Under the pieces are notes generated by a model. The model was not told the origin of the DNA, ran no database searches, and saw nothing but the letters and a program-made list of their open reading frames with translations. Both the position numbers and the translations under genes were made by a program. 64,000 bases of DNA from Nocardia iowensis (GTDB lineage: Bacteria > Actinomycetota > Actinomycetes > Mycobacteriales > Mycobacteriaceae). The DNA is taken from contig NZ_CP078145.1 of assembly GCF_019222765.1 (NCBI RefSeq), forward strand, positions 2,418,001 to 2,482,000. The letters run 5' to 3'. Of the stretch, positions 11,394 through 20,555 are shown piece by piece; position 1 is the stretch's first letter; the number at the start of each line of letters is the position of its first letter.

Positions 11394-12338
11394 ATGCCTA
11401 AATGGTTGGAGAGAGTAGCGCTCGGGGTGGGATGGTGCGCTCTGGCGATGGGAGCGGTCGGGGTCGTGCTGCATTTCGGGGCGTGGCAGTGGCGGCCGCT
11501 GGCCCTGCTGGCGTCGGGGGCGTCGTACTTGATGGTCGGCGCGATCGTCGGGCTGGTGTTCTTCCTGATCGCGCGGGGCTGGCGCAGTGCGGGTGTCGCC
11601 GGGGTGCTGGTGGGTGTGGTGTTGTGGACGTTGGCTCCGGCGTTCGTGCCCGAAGGGCGGGCGGCGAGCGGGCCCGAAGTCGGGGTGATGCAGTCGAATC
11701 TGCTGTTCGGGCAGGCGGATGTGGGTGCGGTGTTGCAGGCGGTGCGGGACAACCGGATCGACGTGCTGACCGTGAACGAACTCACCGATGCCGCGGTCGA
11801 TCGGCTCGCGGCGGCGGATATCGGTGCGGTGCTGCCGTATTCGTACCTCCAGCCCACCGCCGACGGCGGTGGCGGCACCGGGATCTACAGCCGATACCCG
11901 TTGCGCGACACCAAGAAATACGACGGCTTCATCCTGAATCAGGTATCCGCGACGATGGACCATCCGGAACGCGGCCCGATCGCGGTATTCGCCTTCCACC
12001 CGATCCCGCCGCCGTTCAATTTCGCGGACTGGCTGGTGGAGATGCGCAGGATCCGCGAAATCCTGGACGCGCAACAGGGTCCCGCGATCGTCGGCGCGGA
12101 TTTCAACGCGACGCGCGACCACGCGGCGTATCGCGACCTGCTGCGCGGCCGCTTCGCCGCCGCGGCCGACCAAGTGGGTGCGGGCCTGTTGCCGACGTTC
12201 CCGAACGACCGGCGGTGGGGACCGATCATCGGCATCGACCACGTGTTGCTCGCCGATGCCACGGCGCAGGAGGTGCGCACCCTCAGCGTCCCCGGATCGG
12301 ACCATCGCGCCTTGATCGCCCGGGTACGGTTGAACTGA
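11394..12338 (+). CDS. Membrane-anchored endonuclease/exonuclease/phosphatase (EEP) family protein
   Basis: A 314-residue protein. The first 90 residues hold about three hydrophobic helices (LGVGWCALAMGAVGVVL, LALLASGASYLMVGAIVGLVFFLIA, VAGVLVGVVLWTLAPAF). The rest is a EEP phosphoesterase domain: VNELTDAAV supplies the metal-binding Glu, GADFNATRDH the Asp-x-Asn pair, and GIDHVL with GSDHRALI the C-terminal Asp/His pair. The catalytic part should face outside the membrane. Substrate unknown: nucleic acid, phospholipid head group or inositol phosphate are all possible for this superfamily. The start ATG gives MPKWLERV. Upstream in-frame codons add a polar stretch before the first membrane helix and were not used. 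Confidence 0.85.
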   Translation: MPKWLERVALGVGWCALAMGAVGVVLHFGAWQWRPLALLASGASYLMVGAIVGLVFFLIARGWRSAGVAGVLVGVVLWTLAPAFVPEGRAASGPEVGVMQSNLLFGQADVGAVLQAVRDNRIDVLTVNELTDAAVDRLAAADIGAVLPYSYLQPTADGGGGTGIYSRYPLRDTKKYDGFILNQVSATMDHPERGPIAVFAFHPIPPPFNFADWLVEMRRIREILDAQQGPAIVGADFNATRDHAAYRDLLRGRFAAAADQVGAGLLPTFPNDRRWGPIIGIDHVLLADATAQEVRTLSVPGSDHRALIARVRLN

Positions 12339-12500
12339 TCTCGCAGGCACGGTCGAAACCGGCAGCGCGCGTGGGTTTCCCGGTCTTCTCGATCCGCACC
12401 CGTGGCGCGGCGACGACCGTGTGAACGCTCGGCGCACGGGTATGACTCGCTCCGGGCCCTCGTGCGCGACGAGAGCGCACCGGTTAGTCGGGGAGACGCG

Positions 12501-13955
12501 ATGATGAGGACACAACGGCTACGGTTCGGCGCGGTCGCCGTGCTAGCGGTATTCGGTCTGGCACTGGCCGGATGCGGTGTGGGAACGGAGAACCCGAGCG
12601 CACCGAACGCTACGGCGCCGACTACCGAGACCGACTGGGAGGTCGCCGGATCGATGACGGCCGACGGGCCGAACGGACCGCGCCAGGGTGTGCCGGACGC
12701 GCCGCTGGAAGCCGTGAACGGTGACGGCGGAAAGTACGACAAGCTCGCGCTCAATTCCCTCGCCGACCTGCAGGAATTCTGGACGGCGGTGTATCCGGAG
12801 CACTTCCCCGGCCGCTTCACGCCGGTGACCACGTTCTACTCCTGGGACGCGCGGGCGCCCAGGCAGCAAGCGATTCAATTCTGCGGAGAGCACACCTACC
12901 ACGTGGTGAATGCCGCCTACTGCAGCCTCGACCACACCATCGGCTGGGACCGCGGGGTGCTGCTGCCGCAGGTGGTGGCGAAGTTCGGCGAGATGGCGGT
13001 GGTGATGGTGCTCGCGCACGAGTACGGTCACGCCATCCAGGGGCAAGCCAAGATTGCCGGAATGCGCACGCCGACAATCGTTCTGGAGCAGCAGGCGGAC
13101 TGTCTCGCCGGTGTGTTCCTGCGCCATGTGGCCGAAGGGGATTCGGCGCACTTCACGCTGAATACCACCGACGGACTCAACGCCGTATTGGCCGCCACGG
13201 TGGCCATTCGCGACCAGGATCCGAGCGATCCACAGAACGCACACGGTTCGGCGTTCGAACGGGTGACGGCGGTGCAGATCGGTTACGCCGACGGCGCGCA
13301 AGGCTGCAAGAAGATCACCCCGACCGACATCGCGGAGCGCCGCGGCACCCTGCCCGTTTCGTTCCTGCCCGGCGAGGAGTTCGCCCAGCTTCCGGTCGAT
13401 GCCGAATCGTTGACCATGGTGGGCCGGGCGCTGCTCGAGATCTTCCCGACCAGCCGACCGCCGCGGTTCGACTATTCCGGAGTGGTGCGCAACTGCCCGA
13501 ATGTCACTGCGACTCAACCGGTGTCGTACTGCCCGAACTCGAACACGATCGGTGCCGACGTACCGGGCCTGGCGCGGCGGGCCGGGCAGATGTGGGGTGA
13601 AGTGGAACCGCTCTCGGCGGCGGTGGACGGTGACTACAACGCCTTCATCGTCTTCGTGTCGCGGTATGTCCTTGCGGTGCAACAGGACCGCAAGCTGAGC
13701 GTGACCGGCCCCGACACGGCCGGGTTACGCACCGCGTGCTTGTCCGGCGTGGTGACGACCGAACTGAGTGAGCCGGACAGCAATCCGCGCCTGTCCGCCG
13801 GTGACCTCGACGAGGCCGTCTCCGGGCTGCTCACCGACGGACTCGCCGCCAGCGACGTGAACGGCGAGACCGTGCCGAGCGGCTACCAGCGCCTGGAGGC
13901 CTTCCGCACCGGCGTCCTCAATGGCGAGCAAGCCTGCTCGGCCCGGTACCGGTGA
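12501..13955 (+). CDS. Neutral zinc metallopeptidase lipoprotein
   Basis: A 484-residue putative extracellular metalloprotease. The signal peptide ends in lipobox LAGC with Cys25. The zinc site HEYGH is at residues 173-177, preceded by MAVVMVLA, with a candidate third ligand or essential acid at EQQADCLAG (Glu196 to Asp200). This arrangement is that of the neutral zinc metallopeptidase (YpfJ-like) family. A C-terminal region of about 200 residues with several cysteines probably forms a disulfide-stabilised domain. The start ATG (two adjacent ATGs at 12501 and 12504) is preceded by GGGAGA. The gene ends exactly where the convergent ribH-type gene ends, with no intergenic base. Substrate unknown. 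Confidence 0.88.
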   Translation: MMRTQRLRFGAVAVLAVFGLALAGCGVGTENPSAPNATAPTTETDWEVAGSMTADGPNGPRQGVPDAPLEAVNGDGGKYDKLALNSLADLQEFWTAVYPEHFPGRFTPVTTFYSWDARAPRQQAIQFCGEHTYHVVNAAYCSLDHTIGWDRGVLLPQVVAKFGEMAVVMVLAHEYGHAIQGQAKIAGMRTPTIVLEQQADCLAGVFLRHVAEGDSAHFTLNTTDGLNAVLAATVAIRDQDPSDPQNAHGSAFERVTAVQIGYADGAQGCKKITPTDIAERRGTLPVSFLPGEEFAQLPVDAESLTMVGRALLEIFPTSRPPRFDYSGVVRNCPNVTATQPVSYCPNSNTIGADVPGLARRAGQMWGEVEPLSAAVDGDYNAFIVFVSRYVLAVQQDRKLSVTGPDTAGLRTACLSGVVTTELSEPDSNPRLSAGDLDEAVSGLLTDGLAASDVNGETVPSGYQRLEAFRTGVLNGEQACSARYR

Positions 13956-14408
13956 TCAGACGGGCAGCGACCGCAGCGAGTCGATCGTCGTCGCCAGCGC
14001 GCGGGCGGCCTCGGCTCCCTTGGTCACGAAGTGCTCGGTGAAGTACGTGACATGCTCACTGTGCTCATGGAAGTGGTGCGGGGTGAGCACGACCGAGAAC
14101 ACCGGAACCTCCGTGTCCAGCTGCACCCGCATCAGGCCGTCGATCACCGCGGCCGCGACGAAATCGTGCCGGTAGATCCCGCCGTCCACGACCAGCGCCG
14201 CCGCGACGATCGCCGCGTACTTGCCCGAACGCGCGAGACGCTGTGCGTGCAGCGGGATCTCGAACGCGCCGGGCACTTCGAAGACCTCGATGGAAGCCGG
14301 GTCGTAGCCGAGACCCGCGTATTCGGAGGTGAAGCCCTCGTAGGCTTTGCCGACGATCGAGCTGTGCCAGCTGGCGCGGATGAACGCGACGGATCCGGTG
14401 GTTCCCAT
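13956..14408 (-). CDS. ribH: Lumazine synthase, RibH2-like
   Basis: A 150-residue 6,7-dimethyl-8-ribityllumazine synthase-fold protein. FIRASWHSSIV, VFEVPGAFEIPLHAQ, ALVVDGGIYRHDFVA and VVLTPHHFHEHSEH match the conserved substrate-binding blocks. The wording, especially PHHFHE and GGIYRHDFV, is closest to type II (RibH2, decameric) enzymes described in Brucella and Mesorhizobium, as opposed to the form normally found in the riboflavin operon. It is the last gene of a four-gene operon with three hydrolases and 9 bp after the lipase. No other rib gene is near. It may be a second lumazine synthase used under special conditions, or a flavin-binding protein with a changed role. Confidence 0.88.
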   Translation of the reverse strand: MGTTGSVAFIRASWHSSIVGKAYEGFTSEYAGLGYDPASIEVFEVPGAFEIPLHAQRLARSGKYAAIVAAALVVDGGIYRHDFVAAAVIDGLMRVQLDTEVPVFSVVLTPHHFHEHSEHVTYFTEHFVTKGAEAARALATTIDSLRSLPV

Positions 14409-14417
14409 CCCCGAATC

Positions 14418-15302
14418 CTACTTCCCGGTAACGTGCGCCTCCAGCCAGTCGACGACGTCGCCGAGCACCTTGCCCTGCTCGGGTTCGTTGAAGACCTCGT
14501 GGTAGAGACCGTCGTAGCGGAGCACGGTCAGATCCTTCGAGCCCGCGCCTTGCTCGATTCGATCGGAGCTGGACGGTGCGGCGATGGCGTCGGCGGTGCC
14601 GTGCAGCACCAGCAGCGGCACGGTGAGCCTGGCCAGCCGATCTTTGACGAGGAAGGTGGTGTTCAGGATCTCGGTGGCGGTGCGGGCGGGCAGCTTGCCG
14701 CGGTACACCAGCGGGTCGTTGTCGTAGGCGCGGACCACCGCAGGGTCGCGGCTGATCTGCGACGAATCCAGTTTGAGCACACCGAGATTCGGGGTGAGCC
14801 TGCTGAGTAGCGGGGCGAGTGCGCGTTGCACCGGATTGCCCGCCGAGATGTCCAGCGGCGGCGCGGACAGCACGATGCCGGTGACCTTGATCGGTGCGCG
14901 GGTGGCCAGGTGCAGCACGATGAGGCTGCCCATCGAGTGGCCGATCAGGAACCGGGGCGCGTCGGGGTGTTCGCGGGTCGCGATGTCGAGCATGGCGGCC
15001 ACATTGTCGGCGGCGCCGTCGATCGAGCCGATATTGGCCTTGCCGCCCGCGGACTTGCCGTGACCGATGTGGTCGAGCGCGTAGACCGCGAACTCGGCGC
15101 CGGCGAGGCGCTGGCCGACGTGGGTGTAGCGGCCGGAGTGCTCGGCGACACCGTGCACCAGAACGATGACGCCGCGCGCGGGTGCGTCGGGAAGCCATGC
15201 GCGCCAGGCGATCCCGCTGCCCGTACCGTCGAACTGGCCGGTCTGCGTGCGGATCCGCGGTCCGGTCGGCTCTGGGTCCCCACTGGCCTTCGGCTCGGTC
15301 AT
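14418..15302 (-). CDS. Monoacylglycerol lipase-type alpha/beta hydrolase
   Basis: A 294-residue serine hydrolase resembling monoglyceride lipases such as M. tuberculosis Rv0183. VLVHGVAEHSGRY is the HG-x-x-x-HSGRY signature of this family. GHSMGS carries nucleophile Ser123. LHGTADAIAAP and DGLYHEVFNEPE supply the Asp and His. No signal peptide is present. The expected role is release of glycerol and fatty acid from monoacylglycerols. The ATG overlaps the stop codon of the upstream M20 peptidase gene (ATGA), and the lumazine synthase gene follows after 9 bp, so all are likely on one mRNA. Confidence 0.9.
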   Translation of the reverse strand: MTEPKASGDPEPTGPRIRTQTGQFDGTGSGIAWRAWLPDAPARGVIVLVHGVAEHSGRYTHVGQRLAGAEFAVYALDHIGHGKSAGGKANIGSIDGAADNVAAMLDIATREHPDAPRFLIGHSMGSLIVLHLATRAPIKVTGIVLSAPPLDISAGNPVQRALAPLLSRLTPNLGVLKLDSSQISRDPAVVRAYDNDPLVYRGKLPARTATEILNTTFLVKDRLARLTVPLLVLHGTADAIAAPSSSDRIEQGAGSKDLTVLRYDGLYHEVFNEPEQGKVLGDVVDWLEAHVTGK

Positions 15303-16675
15303 GCATCGGCTCCTGACGTCTGCGGCGCGGTGTTCGACGACTGAGCGAACTGCGCGATCAGCCGCCGGTTGAACTCGATGAGTCGAGCGTAGTTGACCCG
15401 GGAGAGCCGCTCGTCGGTTCCGTGGATCGAGGCCAGATCGCGTTCGCCCAGGACGATCGGGGCGAAGTTGCAGCGGGTGTCGGCGAGATCGTGGTAGTGC
15501 CTGGAGTCGGTGGCGCCGGGGACGATGCCGGTGGTGACCACGATGCCGGGCACGATGGCTCTGGCGATATCCGCGATCAGCTCGAACGCCGGGCCCGGAT
15601 CGGTGTTCACCGAGGGCTCGGACGACACGCCTGTCGGTTCGATCCGAACACCGTTGTCGCGCACCACCTTCCGACAGTGAGCCAGCACGGAGCGCACCGA
15701 ATCGCCGGGCAGGATGCGGAAATTGACGAACGCCTCGGCGTGCTGGGGCAACACGTTCGCCTTCACTCCGCCCCTGATCACTGTGGGGGCCGTGGTGGTG
15801 CGCACCATGGATTCGGTCTGCGGCCGCATCGCCATCACCCGGGTGATCAGTGGTCCGGCTATTCCGGCCAGGCCGAGCAGTCGGCGGCGCGAGGCGGGCA
15901 TCGCCTGGCGCAACCTGGCCAGCATGTCGGCGGTCACCGGCGTCATCCGCAACGGCATCGGATGGTCCTGCACCCGGCTCACCGCGCGGGCGATCCGGCC
16001 GACCGCGGTCTGCTTGCCGGGCATGGACGAATGCCCGCCCCGCTCGTCAACCGAAAGACGAACTGTGACATAGCCTTTCTCGCCGACCATGATGTTGGCG
16101 ACCGGCTGCGCGACCTCGGCGGCGACGCCCTCGGTGATCATGCCGCCCTCATCGAGCAGCAGGTCGGCGTGCACACCGAGCCGGCGCAGCCGCTGCGCCA
16201 TGTGCACCGCACCGGTGTCGCCGAACACCTCCTCGTCGTGCCCGAAGGCCAGAAATATGGTGTGCCGCGGGCGGATTCCGGCGGCCAGCGCCGACTCGAC
16301 CGCTTCCAGGATGGCCAGCACCCGGCTCTTGTCGTCGATAGCGCCACGGCCCCAGATGAATTCGTCGTCGACCACGCCCGCGAACGGTGGATGCGTCCAG
16401 CGCTGCGGGTCGTCGACGGGCACCACATCCTGGTGCGCGAGCAGGATCGCGCCGACGCGCTCGGGCTCGGCGCCCGGCCAGCGGTAGAGCCTGCTGTGGC
16501 CGAATCGTTCGAGTTCGAGTTCGGCGTGCACCAGCGGGAAGGATTGCTCGAGATGTGCGGAGAGCTGAGCGAAGGCGTGGTCGTCGACCTGGTCCGGATC
16601 GTCGGTGGACACGGTGACGCAGCGCAATGCGGCGGCAAGGCGCTCGGCGGTGCGGTCGTCAACCGGTTCGGTCAT
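15299..16675 (-). CDS. M20 family metallopeptidase (carboxypeptidase/PM20D1-like)
   Basis: A 458-residue dizinc hydrolase. Metal ligands are visible in LLAHQDVVPVD (His81, with Asp83), GRGAIDDK (bridging Asp114) and GHDEEVFG (catalytic Glu148, ligand Glu149). A lid domain contains VSVDERGGHSSMPG-type sequence, and ATDSRHYHD near the C terminus supplies the last His ligand. The layout resembles carboxypeptidase S / PM20D1 enzymes, which split or join N-acyl amino acids or release C-terminal residues. The exact substrate is unknown. It overlaps both neighbours by ATGA, so it is the second gene of the CocE / M20 / lipase / RibH2 operon. Confidence 0.9.
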   Translation of the reverse strand: MTEPVDDRTAERLAAALRCVTVSTDDPDQVDDHAFAQLSAHLEQSFPLVHAELELERFGHSRLYRWPGAEPERVGAILLAHQDVVPVDDPQRWTHPPFAGVVDDEFIWGRGAIDDKSRVLAILEAVESALAAGIRPRHTIFLAFGHDEEVFGDTGAVHMAQRLRRLGVHADLLLDEGGMITEGVAAEVAQPVANIMVGEKGYVTVRLSVDERGGHSSMPGKQTAVGRIARAVSRVQDHPMPLRMTPVTADMLARLRQAMPASRRRLLGLAGIAGPLITRVMAMRPQTESMVRTTTAPTVIRGGVKANVLPQHAEAFVNFRILPGDSVRSVLAHCRKVVRDNGVRIEPTGVSSEPSVNTDPGPAFELIADIARAIVPGIVVTTGIVPGATDSRHYHDLADTRCNFAPIVLGERDLASIHGTDERLSRVNYARLIEFNRRLIAQFAQSSNTAPQTSGADA

Positions 16676-18342
16676 CGGTCACCGGTGCGGTTCGGCAGAT
16701 TCATGGACACTGTCGCATTGTTCAGCACGCCGGGGGGCAGGATGATGGTCTTCTCGTTTCGCCACTTCACGATGCCCTCGGTAACGCTGCCTGGCAGGTC
16801 GGGGGTGCGCGGCGAAGTCAGCATCGGGAGTTCGACGCGAGCCCGGGTAACGGTGACCGAGGCGAAGATCGGGGTGTGCGACCACACGTCGTCGACCACG
16901 TCGGTGACGCGCACGCCGATCCGGTGGCCCGCCGGGATCGGCCAATCCTGGCCCAGCAGGCGGACTTCGGCGGTGCCGTCGCCGACCGGCGCGATGCCAC
17001 GGGTGATGACGGTGGCCTTGTGGTCCGGGGCGATGTCGTAGAGCTCGACGGTGACCGTGGCAGTTGGGGGCCCGCTCAGGCTCAAGGAAGCGGTCGGTAT
17101 GCCGGACAGGTGCTGATCCTGCGCCAACGGTTCGGAGACCGACCAGAATTCACGGTCGGGTCCGGGCAGCAGGCCACGGTCGGTGTAGCCGCCGGGACGC
17201 AGCTCGACTGGCACCCGAGCGGCATCGGCGGGCGGCCACGCTGTTTCGGCGCGCCAGCGGCCGTCGAACTGGCCTACCGTGATCCGTGGTCCGGGGATCT
17301 CGACGTCGCGGCCCGCGACGTGCTTGTCGAAGAACGCGAGCAGCTCGGTGTCGAAATGCGGTGTGCCGCACTTGTCGTGGCAGGTGCGGTGACCCCACTG
17401 GCCGAACCATGCCCGGTGGTCGCCGGGGCCGAGGCCGTTCCACAGATCGAACACCCGGTAGGCGCGGGTGTTGTAGTCGACGAAGCCCTGTCCGAGGAAC
17501 AGCGGGATCGTGTTGCCGCGCAACGGGGCAACCAGATCACGGTCGCGCCAGAAGGCGGAATTGCCGTCGTGGTCGGTCGTGTCGGCCAGGTACTGCTGAT
17601 AGCACTGCATCGGCAATTGCGCTGCGGCGGCCTGGTATTCGGGCGAATCGTCCGGGCGGGCCGGGGTGGACGCGATCAGCAAGTGCTCGAATCCCGCGAA
17701 ATCCGCTGGGCGCACACCGCTCTCGGTGATCGGCTTGCCGGAGAACTTCCACGAGACACCTTGCATATACAGGTAGGAGTACGGGTCGACCACGGGTTCG
17801 AACGACGCGACCGCCGCCAACCCCTTCGGCTTGGTCGCCAGGCCCATCAACCCGGTCCACCCCTCATAGGAGACGCCGAACATGCCGACCTTGCCGGTGG
17901 ACCACGACTGGTTCGCGGCCCACTCCACCGCGGTCGCGACATCGGAGCGCTCGCCGGGGCCGCCGAAATCCGGGCAGCCGGACGAGCCGCCGAAACCACG
18001 CAGATCCACGACGACGTAGGTGTAGCCCGCGCGCAGGAACATGTCCGCTTGCAGATTGTCCGTGGACGGGCCGCCGTTGAGTCGCGGCTCGCTGAGGTAA
18101 GCCAAGTGGGCGCGGTATGGACTGACGGTGAGGACCACCGGAGTGCGAACGTCGTCGGCGATGCCTTGCGGTCGCAAGATGTCCGCGTGCAACCGCGTGC
18201 CGTCGGGCGCGTCGATGAACGCCTGCTTCCACTGGAACGGCACCGAAAGCGGCTCGGCTCCCGCGGTCACCGGGGTGATCACGGCAAGCAGTAGCAGCAG
18301 TCCGCACAGGGCCCGCAACGGGACGGTTCGTTCGCTCACCAT
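16672..18342 (-). CDS. Secreted CocE/NonD-family (X-Pro dipeptidyl-peptidase-like) hydrolase
   Basis: A 556-residue exported hydrolase. A signal peptide (LRALCGLLLLLAVITPVTAGAEP) is followed by a catalytic domain with VVVDLRGFGGSSG, the nucleophile motif GVSYEGWTG, and a C-terminal jelly-roll domain (SLSLSGPPTATVTVELYDI, GHRIGVRVTDV). This arrangement is that of S15 peptidases and cocaine esterase. Reaction: ester or X-Pro-peptide cleavage outside the membrane; which of the two cannot be told. The start is the ATG encoding MVSERTVPL. The longer open frame upstream is the shadow of the divergent transporter. First gene of the operon, it overlaps the M20 start by ATGA. Confidence 0.9.
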   Translation of the reverse strand: MVSERTVPLRALCGLLLLLAVITPVTAGAEPLSVPFQWKQAFIDAPDGTRLHADILRPQGIADDVRTPVVLTVSPYRAHLAYLSEPRLNGGPSTDNLQADMFLRAGYTYVVVDLRGFGGSSGCPDFGGPGERSDVATAVEWAANQSWSTGKVGMFGVSYEGWTGLMGLATKPKGLAAVASFEPVVDPYSYLYMQGVSWKFSGKPITESGVRPADFAGFEHLLIASTPARPDDSPEYQAAAAQLPMQCYQQYLADTTDHDGNSAFWRDRDLVAPLRGNTIPLFLGQGFVDYNTRAYRVFDLWNGLGPGDHRAWFGQWGHRTCHDKCGTPHFDTELLAFFDKHVAGRDVEIPGPRITVGQFDGRWRAETAWPPADAARVPVELRPGGYTDRGLLPGPDREFWSVSEPLAQDQHLSGIPTASLSLSGPPTATVTVELYDIAPDHKATVITRGIAPVGDGTAEVRLLGQDWPIPAGHRIGVRVTDVVDDVWSHTPIFASVTVTRARVELPMLTSPRTPDLPGSVTEGIVKWRNEKTIILPPGVLNNATVSMNLPNRTGDR

Positions 18343-18505
18343 AGGACTATCGAGTGTGCATGGACGACCGTCCAGCCCATGGAACCGGGGTGGTGTTCGC
18401 CGACCGCATGGAGCCGCGTGATCAGCGAGGTTGCCCGCAGAGCTGTTGCCGAGCCGCCGGACGGATGCCACCCGGTGTTCACTCCGGACCGCGAGCATGT
18501 GCGGT

Positions 18506-19420
18506 ATGCCGGATGTCGCGCCTGTCGACGCGTTCGCGGTGGGGACGATATCTCTCGCCTTGCTGGCGGCGCTGCTGTTCGCGGTGTCGGCGGCGCTGCA
18601 ACAGGGGGCCGCGCGGGCGGCCGCGACCGAAGCGGGGCAGGGGCGGTTCCTGGTGATCGTTGGCATTGCTCGTCGGCTGGTCACCGATCGTCGGTGGCTG
18701 GCCGGACAAGGTGCCAATGTGGCGGGGTTCGTCGTGCACGCGGTCGCGTTGCGGCTCGGGGCGATCGCGGTGGTGCAGGCGCTGTTGGTGGTGCAACTGC
18801 TGTTCGCGTTGCCGTTCGCGGCGGCGCGGCGCAGGCGTACGTTGCTCGGGCGGGATTGGGTGGGGACCGTTTTCGTGTGCGGCGGGCTGATCCTGCTCGT
18901 CGGGCAGAGCGCGCCCGGCCACGCGGACGTGCGCCCGCACCTGCTGCCCGGCGTCGGCATCGGTGTCTTCGTCGCGATCGTCGCGTTGACCGCGGTGTCC
19001 CGGCTGACGCGCTCCACTCAGCTGCGCTCGGCGCTGGTGGCGGTCGCGGCGGGCTGTTGTTTCTCGACCACCGCGGTGCTGGTGGTCATCGCGACCACCG
19101 CGCTGCCCGACCTGAGCTTGGCGCTGCTCGGCATCCCGCTCTCCACCGTCCTCGGCGGCCTGCTGACCCAGGAGGCCTACGCCCGCGGTTCGCTACCCAC
19201 CGCACTCACCGCGATGACGATCACCGACCCGGTCCTCAGCTACACGGCCGGTCTCACCCTCTTCGCGGTCACCGTCCACCCCCGCCCGTTACTGCTCACC
19301 CTCGCTGCCGCACTGGTGATCGCCGGAATCGCGCTACTGGCGAACTCACCCACCCTGCACGACGAACGGGACCAGCTCTCGAAACCTCCGAACCGACCAG
19401 CGTGCGAGAGCGTTTCCTAG
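18506..19420 (+). CDS. DMT-superfamily membrane transporter
   Basis: A protein of about 304 residues with around nine to ten hydrophobic segments, starting with VGTISLALLAALLFAVSAALQQGAA. It shows the two-fold repeat layout of drug/metabolite transporters (EamA-like). ALRLGAIAVVQALLVVQLLFALPF and TALTAMTITDPVLSYTAGLTLF are the family-like blocks. The substrate is unknown. Two ATG codons, 18497 and 18506, could start the protein; the second leaves a short polar N terminus before the first helix. It is divergent from the CocE operon, 163 bp away, and converges on the glycosyltransferase gene. Confidence 0.8.
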   Translation: MPDVAPVDAFAVGTISLALLAALLFAVSAALQQGAARAAATEAGQGRFLVIVGIARRLVTDRRWLAGQGANVAGFVVHAVALRLGAIAVVQALLVVQLLFALPFAAARRRRTLLGRDWVGTVFVCGGLILLVGQSAPGHADVRPHLLPGVGIGVFVAIVALTAVSRLTRSTQLRSALVAVAAGCCFSTTAVLVVIATTALPDLSLALLGIPLSTVLGGLLTQEAYARGSLPTALTAMTITDPVLSYTAGLTLFAVTVHPRPLLLTLAAALVIAGIALLANSPTLHDERDQLSKPPNRPACESVS

Positions 19421-19436
19421 CAGGCCCAGCCCCTGA

Positions 19437-20555
19437 TCAGGCTGAACGGACCGGGGATTCGTAGTCGGCGTAGAGGGCGAGCATGCCGGTGACGGTGGCC
19501 GCCCAGGGGAAGCGTTCGGCCGCGGTGCGGGCGGCGTGGCGGCGGTGGTGGGCGGGGACGGCGAGGAGTTCGCGGACGCCGTCGGCCAGGCCGTGGGGGG
19601 TGCCGTCGGAGACGATGCCGGAGCCGGGGGCGTCGACGAGTTCGCCTGCGGCACCGGCGGCGGGGACGACGACCGGGGTGCCGCAGGCCAGGGCCTCCAA
19701 GACGGCGAGGCCGAAAGTTTCGGCGGGGGAGGGAAACACCGCGATGTCGGCGGCGGCGACCAGGGCGGCCATGGCGGCGCGGTCGGTGAGGTGGCCGTGG
19801 AAGGTCACCGGTAGCCCGGCGGCCAGGCGTTGCAGTCGCGGTCGCAGGGGGCCGTCGCCGATGACGGCCAGTTCGCAGTCCGAGCCGGACTCGACCAGTA
19901 CGCGCACTGCTTCGATGGCGCGTTCGGCGCGCTTCTCCTTCGACAGTCTGCTCACCAGCACCAGACGGGCCGGAGCGCTTGCGGGCCGAGGTGCCTCGCC
20001 CGGTTCTGCTGGTCGGAAGGTGGTCAGGTCGACGCCGAGCGGGACCCGCCGCACGTTCGTCGCTCCGATGCGGGCGAACTCCGCCGTCGCGAAGCTCGAC
20101 GTGACCACCACCTTGTCAGCCCGCACGCAGAGGCGGCGGTTGGCCAGGTCGGCGGCCGCGCTCAACGGGAAGCCGGGTGGGACGCGGGTGCGCAGGATGG
20201 CGTCGATGCGTTCGTGGGAGAACAGCACGAGCGGCACCCCGGTGCCGCGCGCCCACGGCGCGAGCCAGCGGACGCTCAGCTTGTCGCTGCACTCCAGGAC
20301 ATCGGGGCGCAGTCGGTCGAGAACGCCGCGGGTGCGGCGAGCAGTCAGCACGTGGTACCCGCCCGCACCGAACTTAGGACTCTGCACCGTAATTCGGCGC
20401 CCCGACGCGGTCTGCTCGTCGCTGTCGGTAGGACCAGGCACTACCAATACCCGGTCGTGCCCGCTCGCGAGGTAGCCGCGGCCGATCTCATCGAGACACG
20501 TCCGCAGCCCACCTGAGGCGGGCGTATAGAAGTTGGCGATCTGCACGATGCGCAC
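19437..20555 (-). CDS. GT4-family glycosyltransferase
   Basis: A 372-residue GT-B fold transferase. The N terminus VRIVQIANFYTPASGGLRTCLDEIG has the glycine-rich acceptor-side loop. The C-terminal half has VSRLSKEKRAERAIEA, IGDGPLRPRL, VTFHGHLTD and PSPAETFGLAVLEALACGTPVV, the E-x7-E donor site of GT4 enzymes. Related actinobacterial enzymes transfer mannose or glucose from a nucleotide sugar to lipids or polysaccharides. The acceptor here is unknown. The GTG start overlaps the TAG of the upstream deacetylase-like gene (TAGTG), so the two are translationally coupled and may modify one glycan. Confidence 0.9.
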   Translation of the reverse strand: MRIVQIANFYTPASGGLRTCLDEIGRGYLASGHDRVLVVPGPTDSDEQTASGRRITVQSPKFGAGGYHVLTARRTRGVLDRLRPDVLECSDKLSVRWLAPWARGTGVPLVLFSHERIDAILRTRVPPGFPLSAAADLANRRLCVRADKVVVTSSFATAEFARIGATNVRRVPLGVDLTTFRPAEPGEAPRPASAPARLVLVSRLSKEKRAERAIEAVRVLVESGSDCELAVIGDGPLRPRLQRLAAGLPVTFHGHLTDRAAMAALVAAADIAVFPSPAETFGLAVLEALACGTPVVVPAAGAAGELVDAPGSGIVSDGTPHGLADGVRELLAVPAHHRRHAARTAAERFPWAATVTGMLALYADYESPVRSA

